Shown: positions 1 through 8,006, numbered from the stretch's first letter. The stretch: DNA of 20,305 nucleotides from Clostridiales bacterium (GCA_019416395.1 DXXH01000045.1:1-20305); one strand, 5' to 3'. Notes: generated by a model from the sequence alone, not told the origin. Numbers and translations are program-made.

Positions 1-34
1 TTTTAGATTATTGCCAAATTGTAAAGAAACCAGG

Positions 35-60
35 ACCGCCCTTGCAACAAGGGCGGTTTT
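35..60 (+). terminator. Intrinsic terminator upstream of htpG
   Basis: A perfect 9-bp stem (35-43 with 49-57) encloses a 5-nt loop GCAAC and runs straight into TTTT. It should end transcription from a plus-strand gene left of the window, so htpG needs its own promoter. I see no clean promoter between 61 and 160. A small GC hairpin (139-144 with 152-157) lies in the htpG leader just ahead of its ribosome binding site. Confidence 0.85.
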
Positions 61-187
61 GTATTACAATAATTTGAAACGATTTTTCCTGTTTTTCTCC
101 AAAACAGAGAGAATGGCAAACCTTTTGTGAGACAATTACGCCGGTATTTTGCCGGCGGCGCAAATAGAAAGGAAGTAACAATCAAGT

Positions 188-2080
188 ATGGCAATGAAAG
201 AATTTCAAGCGGAATCCAAGCGTCTGTTGGATTTGATGATCAACTCCATCTATACCCACAAGGAAATTTTCCTTCGTGAGGTGATTTCCAATGCCAGCGA
301 CGCCATTGACAAGTTGTATTACCGCACTCTGGAAGACGGCGCCACCGGGCTTTCCCGGGACGATTTCTTTATCCGCCTGGACGTGGACAAAGAAGCCCAG
401 ACCCTGTCCATTACCGATAACGGGATTGGCATGACCCAGGAAGAGCTGGACAGCAATCTGGGAGTTATCGCCCGCAGTGGCTCATTGCAGTTTAAGCAGG
501 AAGCGGAAAAGAAGGAAGATGTGGATATTATCGGCCAGTTTGGCGTGGGCTTCTATTCCGCTTTTATGGTCAGTGAACGGGTGACGGTGGATACCCGTCC
601 TTTCGGGGAAGAGCAGTCCTGGCACTGGGAATCCCAAGGGCTTTCCGGGTATGAGATCACTCCCGGTTCCAAAGCGGAGCGGGGCACCACCATTACTCTG
701 TACCTAAAACCGGACACTGAGGACGAGAAGTACAGCGAGTTTTTGGATCAGTTCCGGATCCAGCAGCTTGTGAAGAAGTATTCCGATTATATCCGGTATC
801 CCATTCGCATGGAATTGCAGCGTACCAAGGTAAAAGAGGGTACAGGGGTAGACGGAAAGGATCCGGAGTACGAAACCTATTTTGAAACGGAAACCCTGAA
901 CAGCATGACGCCCATTTGGAAGAAGTCCCGGTCGGAGGTCAGCGATGAGGAGCTGGGGGCGTTTTACAAGGAAAAGTTTTACGATTGGCAGGAGCCTTTA
1001 AAGGTGATCCGCACTTCAACCGAGGGAGCGGCTACCTACACAGCGCTGTTGTTCATTCCCAAAACGGCTCCCATGGACTACTATACCCGGGAGTATGAAA
1101 AGGGCTTGCAGCTTTACGCCAGCGGCGTGCTGATTATGGATAAATGCGCGGACTTGCTGCCGGATTGCTTCAGCTTTGTAAAGGGCCTGGTGGATTCCCA
1201 GGACTTGTCCTTGAACATTTCCCGTGAAATGCTCCAGCATGACCGGCAGCTAAAGCTGATCGCAAGCCGGTTGGAGAAGAAAATCTCCTCTGAGCTTACG
1301 TCCATGCTGAACAATGACCGTGAAAAATACGAGGAGTTTTTCAAGAACTTCGGACTCCAGCTCAAATACGGTATGTACGACAATTACGGCGCGAAAAAGG
1401 ACGAGTTGAAAGACTTGGTGTTGTTCTACTCTTCCACTGAGAAAAAGCCCGTTACTTTGAAGGAATATGTGTCCCGCATGAAGCCGGAGCAGAAGTACAT
1501 TTATTATGGCTGCGGGGAAACTCCGGAGCGTGTGCTGAGCCTGCCTCAGGCGGAAGCCCTGGAGGAAAAGGGCTATGAAATGCTGTGCCTCACCGACAAT
1601 GTAGACGAATTTGCCTTGAAGATGCTGATGAAGTACGACGACAAGGAGTTCCGGAACATTTCCTCAGACGACTTGGAATTGGAAACCAGCGAAGAAAAAG
1701 AGAAGACCCAGGAATTGGCGGAGCAGAATAAGGATATGCTCGCCTTCCTGAAAGAATCCCTGGGGGATAAGGTGACCGATGTGCGGGTGTCTGGGAAACT
1801 GAAGAGCCACCCTGTATGTATCACCACTGATGGCATGATTTCCACTGAAATGGAAAAGGTGTTAAACGCCATGCCTGCCCGGGAGAAGATCAAGGCGAAG
1901 CGCGTGCTGGAACTCAACGGCGAACATCCCATTTTCCAGCGGCTGTGTCAGTTGTACCAGTCCGATAAAGATCGTTTGAAGCTTTACGGGGAAATTTTGT
2001 ACGACCAGGCCCTGTTGATTGAGGGGATTTCCTTGGACGACCCGGCGGACTTCTCCCAGAAGCTTTGCCAGATTTTGTAA
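188..2080 (+). CDS. htpG: Molecular chaperone HtpG (Hsp90)
   Basis: ATP-dependent cytosolic chaperone of the Hsp90 family that works as a homodimer on late folding intermediates. The N-terminal GHKL ATPase is intact: the NASDAIDKL helix with Asn35, the DNGIGM nucleotide loop at 77-82, IARSGSLQF at 94-102 and the GQFGVGF lid segment at 116-122. The middle domain carries the LNISREMLQ stretch typical of the family, and the C-terminal dimerisation domain runs to the end. At 630 residues it is full length for bacterial HtpG and lacks the eukaryotic MEEVD tail and charged linker. The start is the ATG at 188, about 12 nt behind AAAGGAAG (168-175); a second ATG at 194 is a weaker alternative. No CIRCE-type operator is visible upstream. 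It may be co-transcribed with the protease gene 33 bp downstream. Confidence 0.97.
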   Translation: MAMKEFQAESKRLLDLMINSIYTHKEIFLREVISNASDAIDKLYYRTLEDGATGLSRDDFFIRLDVDKEAQTLSITDNGIGMTQEELDSNLGVIARSGSLQFKQEAEKKEDVDIIGQFGVGFYSAFMVSERVTVDTRPFGEEQSWHWESQGLSGYEITPGSKAERGTTITLYLKPDTEDEKYSEFLDQFRIQQLVKKYSDYIRYPIRMELQRTKVKEGTGVDGKDPEYETYFETETLNSMTPIWKKSRSEVSDEELGAFYKEKFYDWQEPLKVIRTSTEGAATYTALLFIPKTAPMDYYTREYEKGLQLYASGVLIMDKCADLLPDCFSFVKGLVDSQDLSLNISREMLQHDRQLKLIASRLEKKISSELTSMLNNDREKYEEFFKNFGLQLKYGMYDNYGAKKDELKDLVLFYSSTEKKPVTLKEYVSRMKPEQKYIYYGCGETPERVLSLPQAEALEEKGYEMLCLTDNVDEFALKMLMKYDDKEFRNISSDDLELETSEEKEKTQELAEQNKDMLAFLKESLGDKVTDVRVSGKLKSHPVCITTDGMISTEMEKVLNAMPAREKIKAKRVLELNGEHPIFQRLCQLYQSDKDRLKLYGEILYDQALLIEGISLDDPADFSQKLCQIL

Positions 2081-2113
2081 TGCAGACTATATTTTCCAAG
2101 GGAGGTTGATCCC

Positions 2114-3553
2114 ATGAACTACGGCCCGTATCCGTCCCCAGGCGGGTATCCGCCGCCCCCGCCTGGGGGCTATCCCCCCAGTGTTCCACCTCATTGGCCA
2201 GTCCAGGGGTATCCCCAGAATGTACCGCCCCAGGGTCAGGCGCAAGGGTATCCCCAGAATGTGCCATCTCAAGGGCAGGCGCAGGGGTATCCCCAGAATG
2301 TACCGCCCCAGGGTCAGGCGCAAGGGTATCCCCAGAATGTGCCGCCTCAAGGGCAGGTGCAGGGGTATCCCCAGAATGTGCCGCCTCAAGGGCAGGTGCA
2401 GGGATATCCTCAGAATGTGCCGCCTCAGGGGCAGGCACAGGGGTATCCCCAGAGTGTGCCGCCCCAAGGTCAGGCGCAGGCGTATCCCCAAGGTGTACCG
2501 TTCTATGTTCCGCAGCCAGGGGGAATTTCCCCGTATGGGTGGTATGGGGTTCCTGCAAATTATCCGCCCCCATTTGTGGCGGGGTACGGGAAGCCCCCCT
2601 GTGATCCTCGAAAAAAGGGAGCGGCTAGGACGTTAAACCGCATGTGCCTGTTGGTATTGGCACAAACAGGACTGTCCTTTTTCTGGCAGTTCCCCCTGCT
2701 ATTTTTGATGACCATGGTGGGGGTGGATATTTACACCAACGGGTTAGGGTATCAATGGCTTAGCGGAATTTTGGTACCCTTGTCCACAGCCCTTCCCTTT
2801 GTAGCTTATCTGGTTTTCCGGAAAAAAGACCCTTCCGATTACTTAAAATTTGAAAAGGTAGGATTTTCCGGTGGGCTGCTTTGTGTGTTAGGTGGTTTGG
2901 CCATCACCCTGCTGGGGAATTACCCGGCGATCTTCATCAGCAATCTGTTGGGCATGTTCGGGTATTCTTCTTCGTCCTCTTACGTGTCCCAGGCGGATTC
3001 TTTGGGCGCGATCCTTTTGGAAATCGCGGTGGTAGCGGTTTTGGTTCCTTTTATGGAGGAGCTGGTGTTCCGGGGAGTGATCCTTTCCTCGCTTCGGAAA
3101 TATGGGATCGGTTTTTCCATAGTGGCCTCGGGATTGGTGTTTGGCCTGGCCCATCTGGACGTGTCCAGTGTGGTTTTCGCCACCATTGCCGGTCTGGTAT
3201 TTGGATTCCTTTACGCCAAAACCAATAATCTTTGGCTGACCATACTCATTCACGGGTTGAACAACTTTATTGCTACCTTTGGAAGCCATACGGATTTCTT
3301 CTTTGGCGAAAAGGCGTATTTGGTGGATAACCTGTTGATGCTGGTGCCAATTGGCGCGGGTATTTTGTCGCTGGTATTTTTGGCTCTTGTGAAGCGGGAT
3401 ATGTTTCTGTCTTACCGGTCGCCCCGCTATGACGGACCACGCCTACCTTTGAATGCGGGAGATAGCGCGAAGGCGATTGTCCGCGCGCCGGTGTTCTGGG
3501 TGATTGTTGGCGTCATGGTGGTCTATACCGTGGGCATGTTTTTTGCGCGATGA
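2114..3553 (+). CDS. CPBP-family intramembrane metalloprotease with Pro/Gln-rich repeat N-terminus
   Basis: Predicted membrane glutamic/metalloprotease of the CPBP (Abi/CAAX protease) family. Residues 1-155 are a soluble Pro/Gly/Tyr/Gln-rich region built from seven copies of QGYPQNVPPQGQA (residues 31-121) plus a degenerate eighth. A basic stretch near residue 160 leads into about eight hydrophobic segments. The catalytic motifs are present in order: EExxxR at 315-320 (EELVFR), FGLAH ending in His347, and HGLNN with His380 and Asn384. ATG 2114 sits about 8 nt after GGAGG (2101-2105). The stop overlaps the tadA start by 4 bp (ATGA), suggesting translational coupling. CPBP proteases are linked in other bacteria to prenyl-protein processing, bacteriocin immunity or stress signalling; nothing here picks out a substrate. 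The repeat domain is an odd addition to the family. Confidence 0.88.
   Translation: MNYGPYPSPGGYPPPPPGGYPPSVPPHWPVQGYPQNVPPQGQAQGYPQNVPSQGQAQGYPQNVPPQGQAQGYPQNVPPQGQVQGYPQNVPPQGQVQGYPQNVPPQGQAQGYPQSVPPQGQAQAYPQGVPFYVPQPGGISPYGWYGVPANYPPPFVAGYGKPPCDPRKKGAARTLNRMCLLVLAQTGLSFFWQFPLLFLMTMVGVDIYTNGLGYQWLSGILVPLSTALPFVAYLVFRKKDPSDYLKFEKVGFSGGLLCVLGGLAITLLGNYPAIFISNLLGMFGYSSSSSYVSQADSLGAILLEIAVVAVLVPFMEELVFRGVILSSLRKYGIGFSIVASGLVFGLAHLDVSSVVFATIAGLVFGFLYAKTNNLWLTILIHGLNNFIATFGSHTDFFFGEKAYLVDNLLMLVPIGAGILSLVFLALVKRDMFLSYRSPRYDGPRLPLNAGDSAKAIVRAPVFWVIVGVMVVYTVGMFFAR
2204..2476 (+). repeat. 39-bp in-frame tandem repeat, 7 copies
   Basis: Seven head-to-tail 39-bp units (13 codons each) lie inside the CPBP protease gene, followed by a degenerate eighth from 2477. 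Units 1 (2204-2242) and 3 (2282-2320) are identical base for base, and units 4 (2321-2359) and 5 (2360-2398) differ at one position. That pattern points to recent slippage or unequal recombination, so copy number probably varies between strains. The unit length keeps the reading frame whatever the copy number. Confidence 0.95.
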
Positions 3554-4017
3554 TGCTGGAGTTGGCATTTCTGCCCCGTAAGGAATTTATGCTCCGTGCC
3601 TTGGCGCTGGCGGAAGAAGCCGCAGCAGCTGGGGAAGTTCCCGTGGGAGCGGTGGTGGTAAAAGAGGGGCAGATCATAGGGGAAGGCCGTAACCGCCGGG
3701 AAGCGGGAAAAAATGCTTTGGCCCATGCGGAGCTGGAAGCCATTGCCCAAGCGTGTAAGGCATTGGGGACTTGGCGGCTGACCGGATGCGAATTGTACGT
3801 TACGCTGGAGCCCTGTCCCATGTGTACGGGAGCGGTGATCAACGCCCATATTGACCGGGTGGTTTACGGGGCGGACGATGAGCGTGCTGGGTGCTGCGGT
3901 ACAGCCGCTGATTTGTTTACCTTACCCTATAGTCACCGTCCAGATCTTTACCGTGGGTTTTATGAGTCCGAATCCAAAGCACTGCTCCAAGCATTTTTTA
4001 AAAAGCTGCGAAAGTAG
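3550..4017 (+). CDS. tadA: tRNA-specific adenosine deaminase TadA
   Basis: Zinc-dependent deaminase that converts A34 to inosine in the anticodon of tRNA-Arg(ACG). The 155-residue protein has the full cytidine/deoxycytidylate deaminase zinc site: the HAE motif with His59 and proton-shuttling Glu61, and PCPMC with Cys89 and Cys92. PVGAVVV near residue 31 and the TLEPCPMC context are characteristic of TadA rather than of cytidine deaminases. Length is normal for the family. The start overlaps the preceding protease stop, with tandem ATGs at 3550 and 3553; either could be used. A symmetrical terminator follows 66 bp downstream; the gap holds no other recognisable gene. Confidence 0.95.
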   Translation: MMLELAFLPRKEFMLRALALAEEAAAAGEVPVGAVVVKEGQIIGEGRNRREAGKNALAHAELEAIAQACKALGTWRLTGCELYVTLEPCPMCTGAVINAHIDRVVYGADDERAGCCGTAADLFTLPYSHRPDLYRGFYESESKALLQAFFKKLRK

Positions 4018-4082
4018 AACATTTGAACGCCAGAGTACGTTGTGTTGCAGGAGGAAAACTTCAACAGCTAATATTCTGGTAT

Positions 4083-4126
4083 AAAAAATCACCGTAACCT
4101 TTTGATTGTGGTTACGGTGATTTTTT
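4083..4126. terminator. Bidirectional terminator between convergent tadA and thioesterase genes
   Basis: An 11-bp perfect stem (4089-4099 with 4110-4120, 10-nt loop) is flanked by A6 on the left and T7 on the right, so it works as an intrinsic terminator in both directions. It serves tadA on the plus strand and the thioesterase on the minus strand, whose stop codon is at 4141. Confidence 0.92.
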
Positions 4127-4140
4127 TGCTTTAAAAACTG

Positions 4141-4626
4141 TTAGGGGCGAAGGCCAGCCGCTTGTTCTGCCTTTCGGCGCTCTTTGCGAATGCGGGTGCG
4201 TTCCTGGGCGGCTTCCCATTCCCGCCGTTCCTCTTCCGTAGCCAAGACCAGCCGGGGTACTTCCACAGGGTGCTCGTTTTCGTCCAGAGCCACCATCACC
4301 AGGTAGGCAACGTTGATAAGCCGTTTGTTTCCGCTCAGTTCTTCCACATAGGTGCGGACACACACTTCCATAGAAGTACGGCCCGTATAGGTGACATAGC
4401 CGCAGAGCACAATGGTCTCGTTGCCATAGGCAGGACCCTCGAACCGCAGATTGTCTACCGCAGCAGTGGTTACGTTCCGGTTGGAGTGACGACGGGCTAC
4501 CACACCGGCTACCACGTCGATCCATTCCATCAGCCGTCCGCCAAACAACCGCTTGTATCCGTTTAAACTGGATTGGGACAAAATCTGCACCTGTTCGGTG
4601 TAGGAATCCCGCACGTATTTTTCCAT
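4141..4626 (-). CDS. Hotdog-fold acyl-CoA thioesterase
   Basis: Probable cytosolic acyl-CoA hydrolase of the 4HBT/YciA-BACH hotdog family, releasing CoA from acyl-CoA; chain-length preference cannot be read from sequence. The signature segment is clear: LNGYKRLFGGRLMEWID (21-37) with Asn22 and Asp37 in the positions of the hotdog active site, then a DNLRFEGPA strand and YTGRTSMEVCV. The last 30 residues are a highly charged Glu/Arg helix. An ATG-type frame stays open 153 bp further upstream, but I choose the ATG at 4626. It is preceded by AAGGAG at good spacing, and the promoter at 4675-4703 lies inside the longer frame. The result is 161 residues, normal for the family. It is a single-gene unit. 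Confidence 0.9.
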   Translation of the reverse strand: MEKYVRDSYTEQVQILSQSSLNGYKRLFGGRLMEWIDVVAGVVARRHSNRNVTTAAVDNLRFEGPAYGNETIVLCGYVTYTGRTSMEVCVRTYVEELSGNKRLINVAYLVMVALDENEHPVEVPRLVLATEEERREWEAAQERTRIRKERRKAEQAAGLRP

Positions 4627-4674
4627 GAGAATCTCCTTCCATTCACTTTTGAGGATATCGTTTCGTTTTGTTCT

Positions 4675-4703
4675 ATTATACCCCATGCCCATGCAGGATT
4701 CAA
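4675..4703 (-). promoter_or_regulatory. SigA-type promoter of the thioesterase gene
   Basis: Reading the minus strand, TTGAAT (4703-4698), a 17-nt spacer and TATAAT (4680-4675) form a good vegetative promoter. It would give a leader of roughly 40 nt before the ATG at 4626. Confidence 0.8.
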
Positions 4704-4736
4704 CGGTGCTGTCTTGCAGGAAGGGATGAAACATAC

Positions 4737-4769
4737 GAAAAGAGAGGACCGTGTTTCGCGGTCCTCTCT
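4737..4769 (-). terminator. Intrinsic terminator, minus strand
   Basis: An 11-bp perfect stem (4741-4751 with 4759-4769, 7-nt loop) is followed on the minus strand by a short TTTTC tract (4740-4736). It lies after the 108-bp repeats and would end transcripts of the DUF134/flavoprotein operon before the thioesterase promoter. The T tract is short, so termination may be incomplete. Confidence 0.7.
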
Positions 4770-4800
4770 CATAGATCATTTTTATTTTGCTTGTGGCCAG

Positions 4801-5063
4801 ACTTGGCGGCTACGAGAGCCGCCTGCGTGGCGAGCCCACCGCAGGTGCACCATTTTGGAAAAAGCCAATAAGCTTTAACGCGGGTGGCAGGTGGTTCTAT
4901 CGCGCCAGACTTGGCGGCTGTGAAAGCCGCCTGCGCGGCAAGCCCACCGCAGGTGCACTATTTGGAGAAAAGCAAATAAGCTTTAACGCGGGTGGCAGGT
5001 GGTTCTATCGCGCTAGACTTGGCGGCTGTGAAAGCCGCCTGCGCGGCAAGCCCACCGCAGGTG
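4801..5063. repeat. 108-bp tandem repeat, 2.4 copies, with internal hairpins
   Basis: The sequence from 4801 recurs with exact 108-bp spacing at 4909 and 5017; the last copy is cut after 47 bp, three bases before the stop codon of the flavoprotein gene. Copies 2 and 3 are almost identical, while copy 1 is diverged. Every copy has a 7-bp stem GGCGGCT/AGCCGCC (4805-4811 with 4817-4823 in copy 1). Between copies the loop changes (ACGAG to GTGAA) but the stem does not. A second imperfect hairpin (CCTGCG/CGCAGG) follows. No coding role is credible: although 108 is a multiple of three and an open plus-strand frame runs through, it has no start signal of its own. Confidence 0.9.
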
Positions 5064-5065
5064 TG

Positions 5066-7648
5066 TTAGCAGGTGGCGCCGCCTTTCAAATGCTTCTGGG
5101 CTGCCAGGTTCTCGTCCTTGCGTGCCAGCAGATCGTTGGAGAGCAGCTGCTCCTGCACATTTTCAAAGCCCAGACGATCCACAGTGTCAGCAAAGCGCTC
5201 GCCGGTGATGCCCTGTTCCCGGAAGAGCAAAATAGCCTTCTCGATCACCTGCATCACTTCTTCCTTATCGGTGAACACCTTATCCAAATAACGGCCCTTG
5301 GCAACTTTCTTGCCCCAGCGTCCGCCAATATAAATGCGGTAACCGCTGGTGTAGCCTTCCAGAGCCTTGAAGGGACATTTGCCTACGCAACGGCCGCAGT
5401 GGTTGCAAGCGCTGTCGTTGATGACCACCTTGCCGTCTTTCACCACAGGCACGTTGATGGGGCAAGCATTGGCTACCTGACATACTTTGCAGCCACGGCA
5501 CTTGTCCAGATCGATCAGCGGTACTTTCTGGCCGATCACGCCCAAGTCATTCAAGTCGGGCTTCACGCAGTTGTTGGGGCAGCCGCCCACAGCAATCTTA
5601 AACTTGTGAGGCAGTTTCACGTTGCTGTAGCCATGGAAGAAACGCTCGTGGATTTCTTCGCTGACAGCAAAGGTGTCAATCAAGCCGTAATGGCAGGTTG
5701 TGCCTTTGCAGGAAACCACCGGGCGTACCTTGGAGCCGGTACCGCCGGTTTCCAAACCGCTCTGAGCCAAAAATTCCCGCATGGGCTCGATATTGTCAAA
5801 GGGTACGTGCTGGATTTCAATGGTCAAACGGGACGTCATGGCAACTTGGCCGTTTCCAAAACGCTCGGCGGCCTCAGTGATGGCCCGCATTTCTTCAGCG
5901 GTAATCTTGCCGTTCCGGGTAATGACACGGCCGTTGAAGCAATCAGGGGTGTTCTTATCCCACAGGAAACCAAGAGCCTTCACCCGGGTGATATCCTCGG
6001 GGGATACAGATGCTCCAGGGGCCTTTACCCGCACTTCGTTAAAGGACGTAGCACCTTCCAATACCAGGGTGTTTTCGTATCCGTAGAAACGCAGACGGTT
6101 CTGCAGGAAATAAGCCCGTTTGCCTTTGCCGCAAACAAGCAGCAATTTCTCGTCCTTGCCAATTCCCTCCAAGGGGCCGTTGACCTTGGCCAGGTCCACA
6201 AATACAGCACCGCGAATCGTGGGCTGGGGATTGACGTCAATCACTTTATAGCCTTCGGCTTCGCCAGCGGCGTACTGGGCAGGAGTCATGCTCTGCATAG
6301 CGCCGGAAAGCTTGTTCTCCAGCACATAAACCGCCTGGACAAAGGGGTGAATAGCGGTGGAGAAGGGGGGAGCATAAGCAAAGTCCAGATTTTCAAAGTC
6401 TTCCAGTTTGGCGTTCATGGAAATGCCCATCACGGCGATATCCACCATTTTGTCCACTGCGCCAGGTCCCAATACCTGAATGCCCAGCAGTTGGTGGGTA
6501 TCCTTGTCGGCGATGAGCTTTGTGGCGAAGTAGGCAGCACCCGGATAATAGTGGGCCTTATCGTCCGTGACAGCCAGGACGGTTTCCACGTTGTATCCGG
6601 CTTCCCGGGCAGCTGCTTCCGTCAGGCCGGTACGGCCGCAATTCAAATCGGGCAGCTTGACCACGCCGGTGCCCAGCACGCCAGGATATTTCTTGTTTTC
6701 CCCGTTCAGATCCTGAGCCAGGGTACGGCCTTCCAGATTGGCGGAAGAACCCATAGGGGACCACTGAGGTTTCCCGGTGAGACGGTTTTTCACCATGGCG
6801 CAGTCGCCGGCGGAGTAAATGTCTGCCACGCTGGTACGCAGTTCCTCGTCCACCAGAATGGTGCCTTTGAACATCTCAATGCCAGTGTCGTTCAAGAAGG
6901 CAGTGTTGGGACGGATGCCAGCGGACAGAGCTACCACGCCGCAGGGGAGCAGGCCGCTTTCCGTTTGAACGCCGGTGACACCACCCTGTCCCTGAATGGA
7001 CTGGGCTTTTGTGCCGGTGAGCACCCGCACACCTTTTTGCTGCAAATGGCGCTTGACAAAGTTGGCCATTTCAGGATCCAGCACGCCGGGCATCAGCTGG
7101 GAAGCCACTTCTACAACGGTGACGGAGATGCCCCGGTCCAGCAGGTTTTCCGCCAGTTCCAAACCAATGAAGCCGCCGCCGATGACAACGGCTTTCTTCA
7201 CATCGTTCTGGGTCAGGTAATCCCGCATGGTGACGGCGTCCTCGGGAGCCCGCATGGGGAATACGCCGGGCAGGTCCACACCTTCAATAGGGGGCTTTAC
7301 TGCGGAAGCGCCAGTGGCGATGATCAGCTTGTCATAGTCGTAGGTTTCCTCTTCGCCGTTTTCCAGGTTTTTAACGGTGACTTTCTTGCCCACAGGATCC
7401 ACATGGGTGGCTTCCCGCAAGGTGCGTACTTCCACACCGGTAAGGCCCTGGTACTTCTGGGGGGTGTTCACGATCAGCTCGGCCTTGTCTTCAATGGAGC
7501 CACCCACATAGTACGGCAGCCCGCAGCCGGCGTAGGAGATATCGGCGCCTTTGGTGATCACCATCACCTGGTCAGCCCGGTTCTCCCGTTTACATTTGGC
7601 GGCGGCTTTTGTGCCTGCGGCTACGCCGCCGATTACCAGAATTTTCAT
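5066..7648 (-). CDS. Multi-domain flavoprotein: CoA-disulfide reductase-like + rhodanese + siroheme/4Fe-4S half domain + 2x[4Fe-4S] ferredoxin
   Basis: An 860-residue cytosolic redox fusion. Residues 1-450 are a CoA-disulfide/persulfide reductase-type flavoprotein: FAD-binding GGVAAG at 7-12, redox Cys42 in SYAGCGLPYY, a second Rossmann motif GGGFIGLE at 157-164, and the FAD-contacting SAGDCA at 279-284. Residues 460-550 form a rhodanese domain with CGKGKR at 506-511 (Cys506 as persulfide carrier). Residues 560-710 match one nitrite/sulfite reductase half, with Cys647/Cys652 and Cys690/Cys694 (GGCPNNC) as likely siroheme-[4Fe-4S] ligands. Residues 713-765 hold two ferredoxin clusters (Cys717, 720, 723, 729 and Cys748, 751, 754, 758). 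The reaction is probably NAD(P)H-driven reduction of persulfide, polysulfide, sulfite or nitrite; the substrate is inferred, not shown. ATG 7648 follows AAGGAAG. It starts one base after the DUF134 stop, so they form one operon. Confidence 0.88.
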   Translation of the reverse strand: MKILVIGGVAAGTKAAAKCKRENRADQVMVITKGADISYAGCGLPYYVGGSIEDKAELIVNTPQKYQGLTGVEVRTLREATHVDPVGKKVTVKNLENGEEETYDYDKLIIATGASAVKPPIEGVDLPGVFPMRAPEDAVTMRDYLTQNDVKKAVVIGGGFIGLELAENLLDRGISVTVVEVASQLMPGVLDPEMANFVKRHLQQKGVRVLTGTKAQSIQGQGGVTGVQTESGLLPCGVVALSAGIRPNTAFLNDTGIEMFKGTILVDEELRTSVADIYSAGDCAMVKNRLTGKPQWSPMGSSANLEGRTLAQDLNGENKKYPGVLGTGVVKLPDLNCGRTGLTEAAAREAGYNVETVLAVTDDKAHYYPGAAYFATKLIADKDTHQLLGIQVLGPGAVDKMVDIAVMGISMNAKLEDFENLDFAYAPPFSTAIHPFVQAVYVLENKLSGAMQSMTPAQYAAGEAEGYKVIDVNPQPTIRGAVFVDLAKVNGPLEGIGKDEKLLLVCGKGKRAYFLQNRLRFYGYENTLVLEGATSFNEVRVKAPGASVSPEDITRVKALGFLWDKNTPDCFNGRVITRNGKITAEEMRAITEAAERFGNGQVAMTSRLTIEIQHVPFDNIEPMREFLAQSGLETGGTGSKVRPVVSCKGTTCHYGLIDTFAVSEEIHERFFHGYSNVKLPHKFKIAVGGCPNNCVKPDLNDLGVIGQKVPLIDLDKCRGCKVCQVANACPINVPVVKDGKVVINDSACNHCGRCVGKCPFKALEGYTSGYRIYIGGRWGKKVAKGRYLDKVFTDKEEVMQVIEKAILLFREQGITGERFADTVDRLGFENVQEQLLSNDLLARKDENLAAQKHLKGGATC

Positions 7649-7649
7649 G

Positions 7650-8006
7650 TTATTCTTCCTTTCCCTGCCTGTGGCAGCAATAGGGTTCCCCAGCGCATTC
7701 GGGCCTGGGAGATGTGCAAACCATCACGTCCCCGCCCTGGATCAAAAGCCGGCGGCCTTCCACCAGAGCTTGAGCCACCTTGCGGCGGCCTTCCTCATAG
7801 ATCCGTGTGACCGTGGTGCGGGAAATGTTCATGCGCGCCGCACACTGTTCCTGGGTATAGTGCCGGTAGTCCAACAAGCGGATCGCTTCATAGGCGTCCA
7901 CGCCTAATACAATCGGTTCCAAGTCTTGGGAGCCTCCTCTTCCGGGAAGAAATTCCGTCACTTTGGGCATGGAACAAATGCAGCGGCATTTACTGGGCCT
8001 GGCCAA
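7650..8006 (-). CDS. DUF134-family DNA-binding protein
   Basis: A 118-residue predicted helix-turn-helix protein. The family hallmark is readable: an N-terminal ARPSKCR segment, ELEPIVL-like DLEPIVLGVDAYEAIRLLD, then the HTH region TQEQCAARMNISRTTVTRIYEEGRRKVAQAL. The tail is Cys-rich (CTSPRPEC and CC), as if it could bind metal or a cluster. The frame opens at a GTG at 8024, but I choose the TTG at 8006. It gives the family-typical Met-Ala-Arg-Pro start, and the purine run AAAGGGGGG (8021-8013), which would otherwise be coding, becomes its ribosome binding site 6 nt away. The gene is first in an operon with the multi-domain flavoprotein and likely regulates it, possibly in response to redox or iron-sulfur status; the regulatory role is inferred. 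Confidence 0.85.
   Translation of the reverse strand: MARPSKCRCICSMPKVTEFLPGRGGSQDLEPIVLGVDAYEAIRLLDYRHYTQEQCAARMNISRTTVTRIYEEGRRKVAQALVEGRRLLIQGGDVMVCTSPRPECAGEPYCCHRQGKEE

Noticed and set aside
2204..2476. Could the 39-bp repeats be a CRISPR array or a replication-origin iteron set?
   Set aside because: They are contiguous, in frame within a coding region, and have no spacers or origin context.
1914..2573. A repetitive open frame on the minus strand opposite the 39-bp repeats.
   Set aside because: It is a shadow of the repeat-containing CPBP protease and runs into htpG antisense. The plus-strand gene has the ribosome binding site and the membrane protease domain.
4801..5063. Could the spaced repeats be a CRISPR array?
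   Set aside because: The 108-bp units repeat along their whole length with no unique spacers, and no cas genes are present.
4787..7810. A 1007-codon open frame on the plus strand, spanning the repeats and lying antisense to the flavoprotein gene.
   Set aside because: It is the mirror frame of a well-supported gene with a full set of family motifs. Its start lies in a non-coding repeat whose 108-bp unit merely keeps the frame open, it has no ribosome binding site, and its translation shows no recognisable domain.
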